A stretch of DNA of 64,000 bases from the NCBI GenBank assembly GCA_902595465.1, contig CACJQE010000001.1, positions 1-64,000 on the forward strand, in the 5' to 3' direction. A program made the position numbers and the translations under genes. Below the pieces are notes generated by a model. That model ran no database searches, was not told the DNA's origin, and saw only the letters and a list, made by a program, of their open reading frames with translations. Source of the stretch: an uncultured Pelagibacteraceae bacterium (lineage in GTDB: Bacteria > Pseudomonadota > Alphaproteobacteria > Pelagibacterales > Pelagibacteraceae). Shown here one piece after another: positions 56,301 to 64,000 of the stretch (the first letter of the stretch is position 1; every line of letters begins with the position of its first letter).

Positions 56301-58549
56301 TAAAATGATGTTCCAATTTGAAATCTGAAATTTTCAGTCACATCGGTATTTGCCTCACTTAAAGGTATGGCATAGGAAAAGGTTAGTGGACCTATTGCAC
56401 TAAACCAATTAACTGCAATTCCTGTTGATGAACGAAGTTTATTTGAATCTAAACCACTGTTATAATCAACTTCCCAAACATTAGCAAAATCTAAAAATAT
56501 ATTAAAATCTATATTTTCATTTTCAAAAATTATATTAGGAAGAGTTGAGTTTAAATTAAGAGATGAAGCGTAATTTCCACCAATATATTGTGAGCCATCC
56601 TTTGGTCCAATTTTACCACTTTCAAAACCTCTTAAACGTCTACCAGGCACATAAACTCTTTTTGATACTCTAACATTATCATCTAGTGAATTTATAGCTT
56701 TGAAGAGAAATTGGGCTGACAAAATTAAATTTTCATTTATTGAGTGATATGCAGAACTAGTAAAAGTGTTTTCTATTGATACATCATCAGAATAAATTGG
56801 AAGAGTTTGAGAAAATTTATTTATAAAACCATCTGTAGGCTGAAAATTTTGGTCTAATTTATTATAACTTATTGAATATGATAATAAGTTTTCAAAGTAA
56901 TTACCTTCTTGTTTTTTTACTATACTATTTGCTGTTGATGAAGTTTCAAGATCCTCATAAAAATTTGATATTTCTAGGTTTACAAATAAGTCATTCATTT
57001 GCTCAAACTCAGTTCCAATTGAAAAACCAGTTCTATTAGTTTTATAACCGCTTGTTGTCATAAAATCATTTGTTGAACTTTCTATTTCTGTTTTTAATGA
57101 TTTATCGGAATTATTAATATTAGGGTTTAGAACAGAAAATTTACCTTTAATTGTATCATCTGTAATAGTTAAATTTGTATCTAATTTTATACCTAAGCCT
57201 ATATAATTATTTTCTTTAATACCTGCGGTAATAGATGTTCCTGTAGTTCCTGTACCTGCACCAGCAAAAATTTCTCCTGTGGCTTTTTCCTCTACTTTAA
57301 TATCAATAACTTTATTTAATGTTTCTTTGTTAATAATATTATAATCAACAGATTTAAATATATTTCTTGCTTTAATATCTGTAATTGATTTTTGAAATAA
57401 AGTCTCATTAAAAGGGTCACCTTCGTCTACAATAAGTGAATTTCTAATAACCTTCTCATCTGTAATATAATTTCCAAGAATATTAATTCTTTCTACATAT
57501 TGTTTTTCAATTTCATCAAAATTTACTACTATTTTAATTTTATTATCTTTTTTTATTATTTCTTGAAAATTGGCATTTATAAAGGAAAAATTATTTTCTA
57601 ATGTAAAATTAACTAGTTCATTCTTTAAATTATTAAGTTTTTTTTCTGAATATTTTTTTCCATTTAATTTTTGAAATTTTTTTTCAAATAAAAGGATATC
57701 TTCTTTAGGTAAGTTATTTGACTCCACAATTAAAAATTCATCAAAATAAAATTTCTCACCTGCATTTATATTAAATATTAAATCAAATTGACTTTTATCA
57801 CTTATGACAGCTGTAGTAGATTTAATTTTTATATTATAAAAACCACGATTCTTATAAAAACTTTTTAATCTACTAACATCTAAATTTATTCTATTGGAAT
57901 CAAGGAATTTATTTTTTGTTAAAAATTTCCAGAATTTTGCTTCTTCAGAGACAATTACATTACGAAGAGTGCTGTCTCTGAAAACTTTGTCACCAATAAA
58001 TTTTACTTTACTAATTTTAGCAATTGGACCTAAATTAAATTTATAGATTAAATCAACAGTATTATTTGAATTTGAATTTATTGATGTTTCTAATTCTACA
58101 AAATAAAAACCAAAAGATTTCAAAATATTTTTTAATAAGTTAACTTGATCATTTATTTTGCTTTCTACAAAAGGATACTTCTCAATTTTCATTGTAACAT
58201 CTTTAATAGTTTCCAATATATTATCTTTCTCTATACCAATAATTTTAATTGATTGAATTATAGGATTTTCTTTAACTTTAATTATCACTATGCCATTCTC
58301 TTTGGATATAGATACTTCGCTAAAATAATTTGTAGAATAAATATCTTTTAAAGCAATATTTAATTGTGATTGATTTATATCCTCACCAATTTGTAATTTT
58401 GAAAATATTATTACTGTTTCATCTGCAACACGTTCATTACCTTGAACAATTATTTTTTTTGTGTTTTCTGCTTTACTGGATAAACTTAAAAAAAAATATA
58501 ATATTAAAAAAAAAAATAAATTCTTTATTAAGTAAATCTTATTTTTCAT
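56300..58549 (-). CDS. bamA: Outer-membrane protein assembly factor BamA
   Basis: The 749-residue protein has a signal peptide (about 1-27), five POTRA domains (about 30-350; IIVQGNERVADETVI opens the first and IERINILGNYITDEKVIR the last), and a C-terminal 16-strand barrel (about 400-749). The L6 loop motif appears as LRGFESGKIGP in place of VRGF, and the barrel ends in GTSF with the terminal Phe. It is directly preceded by dxr; the intervening rseP/mmpA found in most relatives is missing. Confidence 0.96.
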   Translation of the reverse strand: MKNKIYLIKNLFFFLILYFFLSLSSKAENTKKIIVQGNERVADETVIIFSKLQIGEDINQSQLNIALKDIYSTNYFSEVSISKENGIVIIKVKENPIIQSIKIIGIEKDNILETIKDVTMKIEKYPFVESKINDQVNLLKNILKSFGFYFVELETSINSNSNNTVDLIYKFNLGPIAKISKVKFIGDKVFRDSTLRNVIVSEEAKFWKFLTKNKFLDSNRINLDVSRLKSFYKNRGFYNIKIKSTTAVISDKSQFDLIFNINAGEKFYFDEFLIVESNNLPKEDILLFEKKFQKLNGKKYSEKKLNNLKNELVNFTLENNFSFINANFQEIIKKDNKIKIVVNFDEIEKQYVERINILGNYITDEKVIRNSLIVDEGDPFNETLFQKSITDIKARNIFKSVDYNIINKETLNKVIDIKVEEKATGEIFAGAGTGTTGTSITAGIKENNYIGLGIKLDTNLTITDDTIKGKFSVLNPNINNSDKSLKTEIESSTNDFMTTSGYKTNRTGFSIGTEFEQMNDLFVNLEISNFYEDLETSSTANSIVKKQEGNYFENLLSYSISYNKLDQNFQPTDGFINKFSQTLPIYSDDVSIENTFTSSAYHSINENLILSAQFLFKAINSLDDNVRVSKRVYVPGRRLRGFESGKIGPKDGSQYIGGNYASSLNLNSTLPNIIFENENIDFNIFLDFANVWEVDYNSGLDSNKLRSSTGIAVNWFSAIGPLTFSYAIPLSEANTDVTENFRFQIGTSF

Positions 58550-59708
58550 AATATTTTATTTTTTTTTCAAGATATATTTTTGTGTCTGATATCATTCTAT
58601 TTATATCATAAATATTTTTAGGTTTTAATTTATAAAATTTAGAAAAATAAGGGTTTTTAATAAGATTTAACAAATTATTCTGTATGGAAATATAATTAAT
58701 ATCACCATTTAAATATTTATTTACCAATTCGTCGTTTAAGGTAATTAGAATTGTTTCAAAATAACTATTTTCTTCAGGTATCAAATCTAAAATTTTAATT
58801 AATGGAAAATCTTTTTTTTTTATTTTATTTAAACTGATTGAATTTATATTATCAATACTATTATTAATAAATTTTTTATTTATTTTTTTTTTTATATTTA
58901 AAGCATTTGAAATTGGAATAATCATTTTTGGATCATGAGCTAAGAACTTAATTAAACCTCCTTTGAAAAAGACTATTGCATGGACAAATGACGTTGGATG
59001 TACCAAGATTGAAATATTTTTCTTTCTTAAATTAAAAATATTTTTTGCTTCAATAAATTCAAAAATCTTGTTCATCATTGTAGAAGAATCTATTGAAATT
59101 TTTTTTCCCATTTTCCAAATAGGATGATGTAATGCAACTTTAGGTTTAATATTTATAATATTTTTTTTTGACTTTTTGTAAAAAGGTCCCCCAGATGCAG
59201 TTAAAATTATTTGATCAATATTGTTTAATTTTTCACTTTTAATTATTTGCAAAATTGAAAAATGCTCTGAGTCAATAGGAATAAAGTTTGTATTAAATTT
59301 TTTTAAATTTTTTTTAATAATTTCCCATGCACAAATGATTGACTCTTTATTTGCTAATAATAAATTATTTGTTAAGGGGATAACTTTTAAGGTTGGTTCT
59401 AATCCATCTATTCCTGTAATTGAATTTATACAATAAGTTATTTTTTTTTTTAAAATTTTATCTATATTTTTAAATCCAAGGTGTAATCTAATTTTTTTTT
59501 TTTTAAATAAATATTTATATTTTTTATATTTTGTTTTATCTACAACAATAATGTCTTTAACATTATATTTAATTGCTTGTTTATAAATTTTTAAAATATT
59601 TTTATTAGTTGATAAAAGTTTAATCTTAAAATTTTCATTTTTTACTGCAGCTAATGTTGAAGACCCAATTGATCCAGTAGATCCAAATATTATAATTTCT
59701 TTTTTCAT
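58539..59708 (-). CDS. dxr: 1-deoxy-D-xylulose-5-phosphate reductoisomerase
   Basis: Dxr makes MEP, the committed precursor used by IspDF in this window. The NADPH-binding IIFGSTGSIGSSTL (about 5-18), TASGGPFYKKS, HPIWKMGKKISIDSSTMMNK (metal and substrate site) and IHPTSFVHAIV-type stretch LVHPTSFVHAIV are present. At 389 residues it is complete. It overlaps bamA by 11 bp and cdsA by 4 bp. Poly-lysine and asparagine tracts show the strong AT bias. Confidence 0.95.
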   Translation of the reverse strand: MKKEIIIFGSTGSIGSSTLAAVKNENFKIKLLSTNKNILKIYKQAIKYNVKDIIVVDKTKYKKYKYLFKKKKIRLHLGFKNIDKILKKKITYCINSITGIDGLEPTLKVIPLTNNLLLANKESIICAWEIIKKNLKKFNTNFIPIDSEHFSILQIIKSEKLNNIDQIILTASGGPFYKKSKKNIINIKPKVALHHPIWKMGKKISIDSSTMMNKIFEFIEAKNIFNLRKKNISILVHPTSFVHAIVFFKGGLIKFLAHDPKMIIPISNALNIKKKINKKFINNSIDNINSISLNKIKKKDFPLIKILDLIPEENSYFETILITLNDELVNKYLNGDINYISIQNNLLNLIKNPYFSKFYKLKPKNIYDINRMISDTKIYLEKKIKYYEK

Positions 59709-60346
59709 AAAAATTTACTAATTATTATTCCTATTGGTATAGCAAAAATCATACCATCAAAACGATCAAGCAGTCCCCCATGTCCAGGAAGTATATTAGA
59801 GGTATCTTTTAAGTTTGCTTTACGTTTTAGTAATGAAATAAATAAGTCACCAAACTGTGATATAGTAGAGATTATTAATATATAAATTAATAAAATATCC
59901 AAATTGAAAAAATTTTTAAAAAATATATATCCCAATATTAAGGAAAGAATGTAAGATCCATAGACACCAGAATAAGTTTTATTAGGACTGATTTTAGTAA
60001 GTTTTTTTCCCTTAAAAATTCTACCAAATAAAAGACCTCCAATATCAGTAGATATACAAATACAAATAATAAACACTAAATAAATTTTATCTTCAATAAT
60101 ATTTTTAGATAAAATTATCCAAATATTTATAAATAAATACAAAAGAAAAAATAATACAAATTGTAAGTAAATAAATAATTGATTTTTCTTTTTTATAATT
60201 TTTTTCAAAATATTGAAAAGTTCAAAAAAGACCTGAAAAATACAGAAAATTAAACAAATAAATAGAATAATTTTATTATAAAAGGCTATAAATATAACCA
60301 TAAATAAAAAAGTTGATGTTAAAATTCTTTTATTAATTTCCGTCAT
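59705..60346 (-). CDS. cdsA: Phosphatidate cytidylyltransferase (short form)
   Basis: CdsA makes CDP-diacylglycerol for all phospholipids. The PROSITE-type signature is complete near the C-terminus: SLLKRKANLKD followed by PGHGGLLDRFDGM. Upstream ISPNKTYSGVYGS is also typical. About six membrane helices remain; at 213 residues it is shorter than the common 270-290, having lost N-terminal helices, a sign of streamlining. It overlaps uppS by 14 bp. Confidence 0.92.
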   Translation of the reverse strand: MTEINKRILTSTFLFMVIFIAFYNKIILFICLIFCIFQVFFELFNILKKIIKKKNQLFIYLQFVLFFLLYLFINIWIILSKNIIEDKIYLVFIICICISTDIGGLLFGRIFKGKKLTKISPNKTYSGVYGSYILSLILGYIFFKNFFNLDILLIYILIISTISQFGDLFISLLKRKANLKDTSNILPGHGGLLDRFDGMIFAIPIGIIISKFL

Positions 60347-61022
60347 TTAAACCACCAAAATTTCTATTAATTTTGTAAAATTTATTGATAATTTTAAAAA
60401 AATCTTCAGTTTTGAAATCTGGCCACATTTTTTTAACAAAAAAAATTTCAGTATATATTGATTGCCAAACTAAGAAGTTGCTTATTCTATTTGTATTACC
60501 AGTTCTTATTAATATTTCTGGGTCAGGTATATTATTGGTATATAAAAATTTATTAATATTTTTTTCAGTTATTAATAATTTTTTTTTATTTAAATTTTTT
60601 ATTGAATCAATTATTTCTTGTCTAGAACCATAGTTAAGGGCCATATTAACCTGTATTTTAGTATTAATCTTTGAAATCTTCTCAACTTTCTTAAGTTTTG
60701 ATTTTAATATTTTTGGGAAACGATTAATTTTGCCGATAATTTTAATTTTAATACCTTTTTCAAGTAAATTATTAACTTCTTTATCAATATACTTATTAAG
60801 TAAATTAAAAAGATAGTTTATTTCTTTAGATGGTCTTTTCCAATTTTCTGTAGAAAATACAAACAATGTTAAATACTGAACATTTTTTTTTATTGCTGCT
60901 ATTATAATATTTTCAACAACTTCTAAACCTTTTTTATGACCAAATTTTCTTGAATTTTTTTTTCTTAATCCCCATCTCCCATTGCCATCCATAATTATGG
61001 CTATGTGCTTGAGTGGAGTCAT
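60333..61022 (-). CDS. uppS: Undecaprenyl diphosphate synthase (cis-prenyltransferase)
   Basis: UppS makes the C55 carrier lipid. IAIIMDGNGRWGLRKK (catalytic Asp12, about 8-23), FGHKKGLE, LFVFSTENWKRP and LNYGSRQEI are all present. The substrate motif usually R-T-(S/G)-G-E-x-R-x-S-N reads RTGNTNRISNFL, so the Gly-Glu pair is replaced. The later acidic IYTEIFF and MWPDF are kept. At 229 residues it is of normal length and overlaps frr by 4 bp. Confidence 0.94.
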   Translation of the reverse strand: MTPLKHIAIIMDGNGRWGLRKKNSRKFGHKKGLEVVENIIIAAIKKNVQYLTLFVFSTENWKRPSKEINYLFNLLNKYIDKEVNNLLEKGIKIKIIGKINRFPKILKSKLKKVEKISKINTKIQVNMALNYGSRQEIIDSIKNLNKKKLLITEKNINKFLYTNNIPDPEILIRTGNTNRISNFLVWQSIYTEIFFVKKMWPDFKTEDFFKIINKFYKINRNFGGLNDGN

Positions 61023-61570
61023 ATTGTCATTATTTCTTTTTCTTTATTAGATACTTTGTCATCAATAATTTTAATATTATTATCTGTAATTTCTTGAACT
61101 ATCTTTTCAAAAGATTTCTCATTATCTTCTGAAATTACTTTGGACTTTAAAAGTTTTTTTAGTTCATCATTTGCCTCTCGTCTTATGTTTCGGATTGAAA
61201 CCTTACATTTTTCACCCATCGATTTTACAATTTTTTTCATATCAATTCTTCTTTCCTCACTCAGATCTGGAACAGGTAATCTAATTAACTGTCCATCTAT
61301 TTGTGGATTTAGTCCAAGCTCTGATTTCCTAATAGCCGCATCAATTAAATTCACATTATTTATATCCCAAACTTGAATATTAATAGTTCTTGCTTCGGGA
61401 GTTGTTATGGTAGCAAGTTGATTTATTGGCATCAATTGACCATAAACATCAACTTTTATTAAATCGAGCATACTTGCATTTGCTCTTCCAGTTCTTAAAG
61501 AGCCTAATTCTTTTTCAAAAATATCGATGGTCTTAGACATTTTTAATTTATATTCATTATCGTTAAACAT
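61019..61570 (-). CDS. frr: Ribosome recycling factor
   Basis: RRF splits post-termination ribosomes with EF-G. The 183 residues form the two-domain tRNA-mimic: FEKELGSLRTGRANASMLD (about 14-32), PINQLATITTPEARTI, then IRLPVPDLSEERR and the C-terminal helix. Its start shares one base with the tsf stop. pyrH, which commonly separates tsf and frr, is absent. Confidence 0.96.
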   Translation of the reverse strand: MFNDNEYKLKMSKTIDIFEKELGSLRTGRANASMLDLIKVDVYGQLMPINQLATITTPEARTINIQVWDINNVNLIDAAIRKSELGLNPQIDGQLIRLPVPDLSEERRIDMKKIVKSMGEKCKVSIRNIRREANDELKKLLKSKVISEDNEKSFEKIVQEITDNNIKIIDDKVSNKEKEIMTI

Positions 61571-62421
61571 TATTCACCAATTTTTATTCTAATAAAATCA
61601 ATAATTTCAATTTTTGAATTTTTTAAATTATCTAAAATTTCTATTACTTTTTTTTTTGGTTCCATTACCCAGTCTTGTGACATTAAACTGTTTTCTTCTT
61701 TAAATTTATTAATCTTACCAACACTTATTTTTTCTACAATATCATTTGGTTTTCCTGAATTTTTTAGTTCCTCTGAAATTAGTTTTTGTTCTTTTAATAC
61801 TATTTCTTCATCAATTTCATTTGAATTTAAAGCCAGTGGATTAGAGGCGGCAATATGCATAGATAATTGTTTTCCAAAAGTATTTACCTCATCGTTTAAA
61901 TTTTTTGACACGATGCATACTATAACACCTAATTTTGAAACGTTATCTTTAATAACTGAATGTTGATAAATAAAATTTTGTCCATTTGAATTATTTATAG
62001 TTTTTGTTTTACCTATTGTGATTTTTTCACCTATTTTTGCAATTAGTGATACCAAATTATTTTCCACTGTAATTTCATTTTTCATTTTTGAAACTTTAAG
62101 TTTATCAATATCAGACGAACAAATATGATTAATTTCACTAACTTCTTTAACAAAATTTAAAAAATTTTCATTTTTTGCAACAAAATCAGTCTCACATTTT
62201 ATTTCAATAATTGATGTTTTAGATTTATCACCACTTATAGCAACAACTCCTTCATTTGCGTCTCTAGACATTTTTTTAGAAGCTTTTGCAATGCCTTTTA
62301 CTCTTAAAATTTCGGCTGCTTTTTCTAAATTTCCATTTGATTCTTTTAAAGCTTGGTTACAATCTTTAAAACCTGCGCCAGTTGATTGTCTTAAATTTTT
62401 AACTTTTTCAATATCGCTCAT
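61570..62421 (-). CDS. tsf: Elongation factor Ts
   Basis: EF-Ts reloads EF-Tu with GTP. The N-terminal UBA-like domain begins [20 protein letters not shown], with the signature [17 protein letters not shown] (about 71-87) and [12 protein letters not shown]. The 283 residues are slightly shorter than usual (about 290-310). It follows rpsB by 6 bp and shares that gene's leader-controlled transcript. Confidence 0.95.
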   Translation of the reverse strand: MSDIEKVKNLRQSTGAGFKDCNQALKESNGNLEKAAEILRVKGIAKASKKMSRDANEGVVAISGDKSKTSIIEIKCETDFVAKNENFLNFVKEVSEINHICSSDIDKLKVSKMKNEITVENNLVSLIAKIGEKITIGKTKTINNSNGQNFIYQHSVIKDNVSKLGVIVCIVSKNLNDEVNTFGKQLSMHIAASNPLALNSNEIDEEIVLKEQKLISEELKNSGKPNDIVEKISVGKINKFKEENSLMSQDWVMEPKKKVIEILDNLKNSKIEIIDFIRIKIGE

Positions 62422-62427
62422 TAGAAA

Positions 62428-63195
62428 TTAATTTAATTTTTTTTGGATATTTTGAGTAACCTTTTCAATTTTTTTTTCTAATTTTTTTGGATCGTCTAAG
62501 TCTTTTTTAATACTTTGTTTAGCGTCATTAATTGTGTCTTTCATTAATTTACAATATAAATCAATTGACCGTCTAGCATCGTCATTACCTGGTATTGGAT
62601 AATCAATTCCATCAGGATTGGAATTAGTATCTAAAATTGCAATAATTGGAATACCAAGTTTAATTGACTCTTTAATAGCAAGTGATTCATAATTTGTATC
62701 AATAATAAAAACTAAATCTGGAATTTTTTTCATTTCCATAATTCCCCCAAGTGATCTTTGCAATTTATCTCTTTGTCCACTCATTTTTAATAATTCTTTT
62801 TTGGTAAATCCTCTATTTTCGGCAGATAAATCCGTATTTATTTTATTTAATTTTTTTATTGAATTTGAAATAGTTCCCCAGTTTGTTAACATCCCACCGA
62901 GCCATCTATAATTTACAAAATATTGCTCTGTATCTTTTGCAAGTTGAGCTACTGCTTCAGATGCTTGTTTTTTTGTTGATATAAATAAAATTTTACCACC
63001 TGATGAAACAGTTGTATGGACTTTTTCTAAGGCGTTATTTGTTAATTCTAATGTCTGAGTTAAGTCAATTATATGAATAGAGTCTCTTTTTCCAAAAATA
63101 TACTTTTTCATTTTTGGATTCCATCTTAAAGTTTTATGACCAAGATGAACACCAGCTTCTAACAGTTGTTCTATTGTTAATTTAGGTATTTTCAT
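62428..63195 (-). CDS. rpsB: 30S ribosomal protein S2
   Basis: S2 binds the 30S head-body junction. Motifs include [20 protein letters not shown] (about 10-29), [25 protein letters not shown] and [13 protein letters not shown] use ATG 63195 ([10 protein letters not shown], 255 residues). The frame continues to 63219, but the extra MVAQPGKN falls in the structured leader. The preceding GGGAAAAAAC supplies a weak Shine-Dalgarno. Confidence 0.96.
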   Translation of the reverse strand: MKIPKLTIEQLLEAGVHLGHKTLRWNPKMKKYIFGKRDSIHIIDLTQTLELTNNALEKVHTTVSSGGKILFISTKKQASEAVAQLAKDTEQYFVNYRWLGGMLTNWGTISNSIKKLNKINTDLSAENRGFTKKELLKMSGQRDKLQRSLGGIMEMKKIPDLVFIIDTNYESLAIKESIKLGIPIIAILDTNSNPDGIDYPIPGNDDARRSIDLYCKLMKDTINDAKQSIKKDLDDPKKLEKKIEKVTQNIQKKLN

Positions 63196-63275
63196 GTTTT
63201 TTCCCGGTTGTGCCACCACAATTATTGCCCCTTAGGGACCGGAGGTATAAAACCATTAATTGTGTGCGTGTTAAT
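63196..63275 (-). ncRNA. S2 leader RNA, cis-regulatory 5' UTR of rpsB
   Basis: The 5' UTR is conspicuously GC-richer than its surroundings. Read on the minus strand, CACAATTA (63264-63257) pairs perfectly with TAATTGTG (63224-63217), enclosing a GGT/ACC hairpin and a CCC-TAA-GGG hairpin. A GGT-GGCAC-ACC hairpin follows just before the start codon. A structured leader before the S2 gene was described for 'Ca. Pelagibacter ubique', and position and shape match it. Its presumed job is autoregulation by excess S2. Exact ends are estimated. Confidence 0.75.
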
Positions 63276-63283
63276 TTTTCAGA

Positions 63284-63311
63284 TAAATACAATTAATTTA
63301 ATAAAAAACAA
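63284..63311 (-). promoter_or_regulatory. Candidate rpsB promoter
   Basis: On the minus strand TTGTTT (63311-63306) and TATTTA (63289-63284) are 16 bp apart, a reasonable sigma-70 match. Transcription would start near 63277, at the beginning of the structured leader. In this AT-rich DNA such hexamers also occur by chance. Confidence 0.35.
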
Positions 63312-63318
63312 GCTTTAT

Positions 63319-64000
63319 TTACTCAATTACAACATTTTCTGACAAATTTAATGTGTTTAGAAGCTGATTATTAATTTTTCTCTTATCTTTAAGCTCAAAT
63401 TTAAATATTTTATTGTCTTTATCTATCAAAATTTTTACCTCTGTATCACCATCTTTGGCACTTAAATTTTTAAGTTTATTCAAATCATCTATTTCATTAA
63501 ATTTGAAAGTAATATTACTTAAAGGTTTATTTATTAATTCTTTTAGGGAAACAATTTTTTTTGCATTAATTCGTTTTTGAGATTTATTTTCGTCTACATA
63601 ATTTTTCATCAAAGTTAACATAACCGAATTACCTTCTACTAGTTTTTGTCTATTTGATTCAAATATTTCTGAAAATATAAATAACTCAAATACATTTGAC
63701 AGGTCAGAAAACTTAATTATTCCATAAGAACTGCCTTTTTGAGTTTTTTTTTCTTGAATTTTTAAAACAGTACATGCAATGTTTGAACTTAAAATATCAC
63801 TACTATCTTCAAAATTATTATAATCAATAATATTATATTGTTTAAAAATTGATTTATATTGGTTTAATGGGTGATCAGAAATATAAAAACCTAATGTTTC
63901 AAATTCTTTGGCTAGTTTTGTGTCAATATTCCAATCATCAATTTTTTCTAAAAAATTTATCTCATCCTTCTCTTCATTTCCAAATAAATCAATTTGATTT
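63319..64000 (-). CDS. dnaE: DNA polymerase III alpha subunit, C-terminal fragment
   Basis: The frame is open to the right edge; the methionine at 63621 is internal. The visible 226 residues begin QIDLFGNEEKDE and contain the DnaE-specific AKEFETLGFYISDHPLNQY. An OB-fold region follows (SYGIIKFSDLSNVFELFIFSE, split over 21 residues; then ESNRQKLVEGNSVMLTL) and a short C-terminal domain. It encodes the replicative polymerase catalytic chain; the PHP and palm domains lie outside the window. It ends 123 bp before rpsB. Confidence 0.9.
   Translation of the reverse strand, partial: NQIDLFGNEEKDEINFLEKIDDWNIDTKLAKEFETLGFYISDHPLNQYKSIFKQYNIIDYNNFEDSSDILSSNIACTVLKIQEKKTQKGSSYGIIKFSDLSNVFELFIFSEIFESNRQKLVEGNSVMLTLMKNYVDENKSQKRINAKKIVSLKELINKPLSNITFKFNEIDDLNKLKNLSAKDGDTEVKILIDKDNKIFKFELKDKRKINNQLLNTLNLSENVVIE

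Noticed and set aside
63196-63219. Eight-residue N-terminal extension of ribosomal protein S2
   Set aside because: It would be translated from the structured leader and does not resemble S2 N-termini; ATG 63195 gives the normal beginning.
1-64000. Mobile elements, prophage, CRISPR arrays or rRNA genes
   Set aside because: I found no transposase, integrase, phage or Cas genes, no regularly spaced repeats, and no rRNA-like sequence; gene order is chromosomal housekeeping throughout.

Overview
This window reads as a continuous piece of a streamlined alphaproteobacterial chromosome, most likely SAR11 (Pelagibacterales). The DNA is strongly AT-rich, intergenic gaps are tiny and many stop/start codons overlap. 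Lysine, asparagine and isoleucine are abundant in the proteins, and the gene orders are alphaproteobacterial (ntrYX-trkAH, tpiA-secG-pyrG-kdsA-eno-ftsB-lipA, ppiD-trpEGDC-lexA-gltX, and rpsB-tsf-frr-uppS-cdsA-dxr-bamA-skp-lpxD-fabZ-lpxA-lpxI-lpxB). I saw no mobile elements, prophage genes, CRISPR arrays or rRNA genes. The lineage is an inference from gene content and composition, not from a marker-gene comparison.

Region 1 (1-17.8 kb) is a phosphorus-acclimation island. It opens with the tail of a peroxiredoxin-like gene, small membrane proteins, and an arsenate pair (arsC plus an aquaporin-type channel). Then come ppx and ppk (polyphosphate), sixA, and a long minus-strand run that reads, in transcription order, plcP - glycosyltransferase - phoR - secreted unknown - pstS - pstC - pstA - pstB - phoU - phoB. 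A diacylglycerol-kinase-family gene diverges from plcP. Two direct-repeat Pho boxes are readable: one upstream of pstS (12789-12806) and one in front of the kinase gene (16546-16563). Together the genes can import phosphate, sense it, store it as polyphosphate, detoxify arsenate that enters through Pst, and replace phospholipids with glycolipids.

Region 2 (17.9-35.6 kb) holds a valS-ilvD-manC-EamA operon, tRNA-Cys and tRNA-Asn, an XRE regulator, a general amino-acid ABC transporter (aapJQMP), tRNA-Arg, and ntrY-ntrX-trkA-trkH. NtrX lacks the GAFTGA loop needed to engage sigma-54.

Region 3 (35.6-51.6 kb) contains ispDF-pgpA-pncC. Convergent to it runs tpiA-secG-pyrG-kdsA-eno-ftsB-lipA-ratA/coq10. 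Divergent from tpiA is a PpiD-like protein without a recognisable rotamase domain, followed by trpE-trpG-trpD-trpC, lexA (with an alphaproteobacterial SOS box, GAAC-N7-GAAC) and gltX.

Region 4 (51.6-64 kb) is the envelope and translation cluster. In transcription order it reads dnaE (partial), an S2 leader RNA, rpsB, tsf, frr, uppS, cdsA, dxr, bamA, skp, lpxD, fabZ, lpxA, lpxI and lpxB. Genes usually found in these neighbourhoods (pyrH, rseP/mmpA, pdhAB, moaC/moeA, comEC) are absent here.
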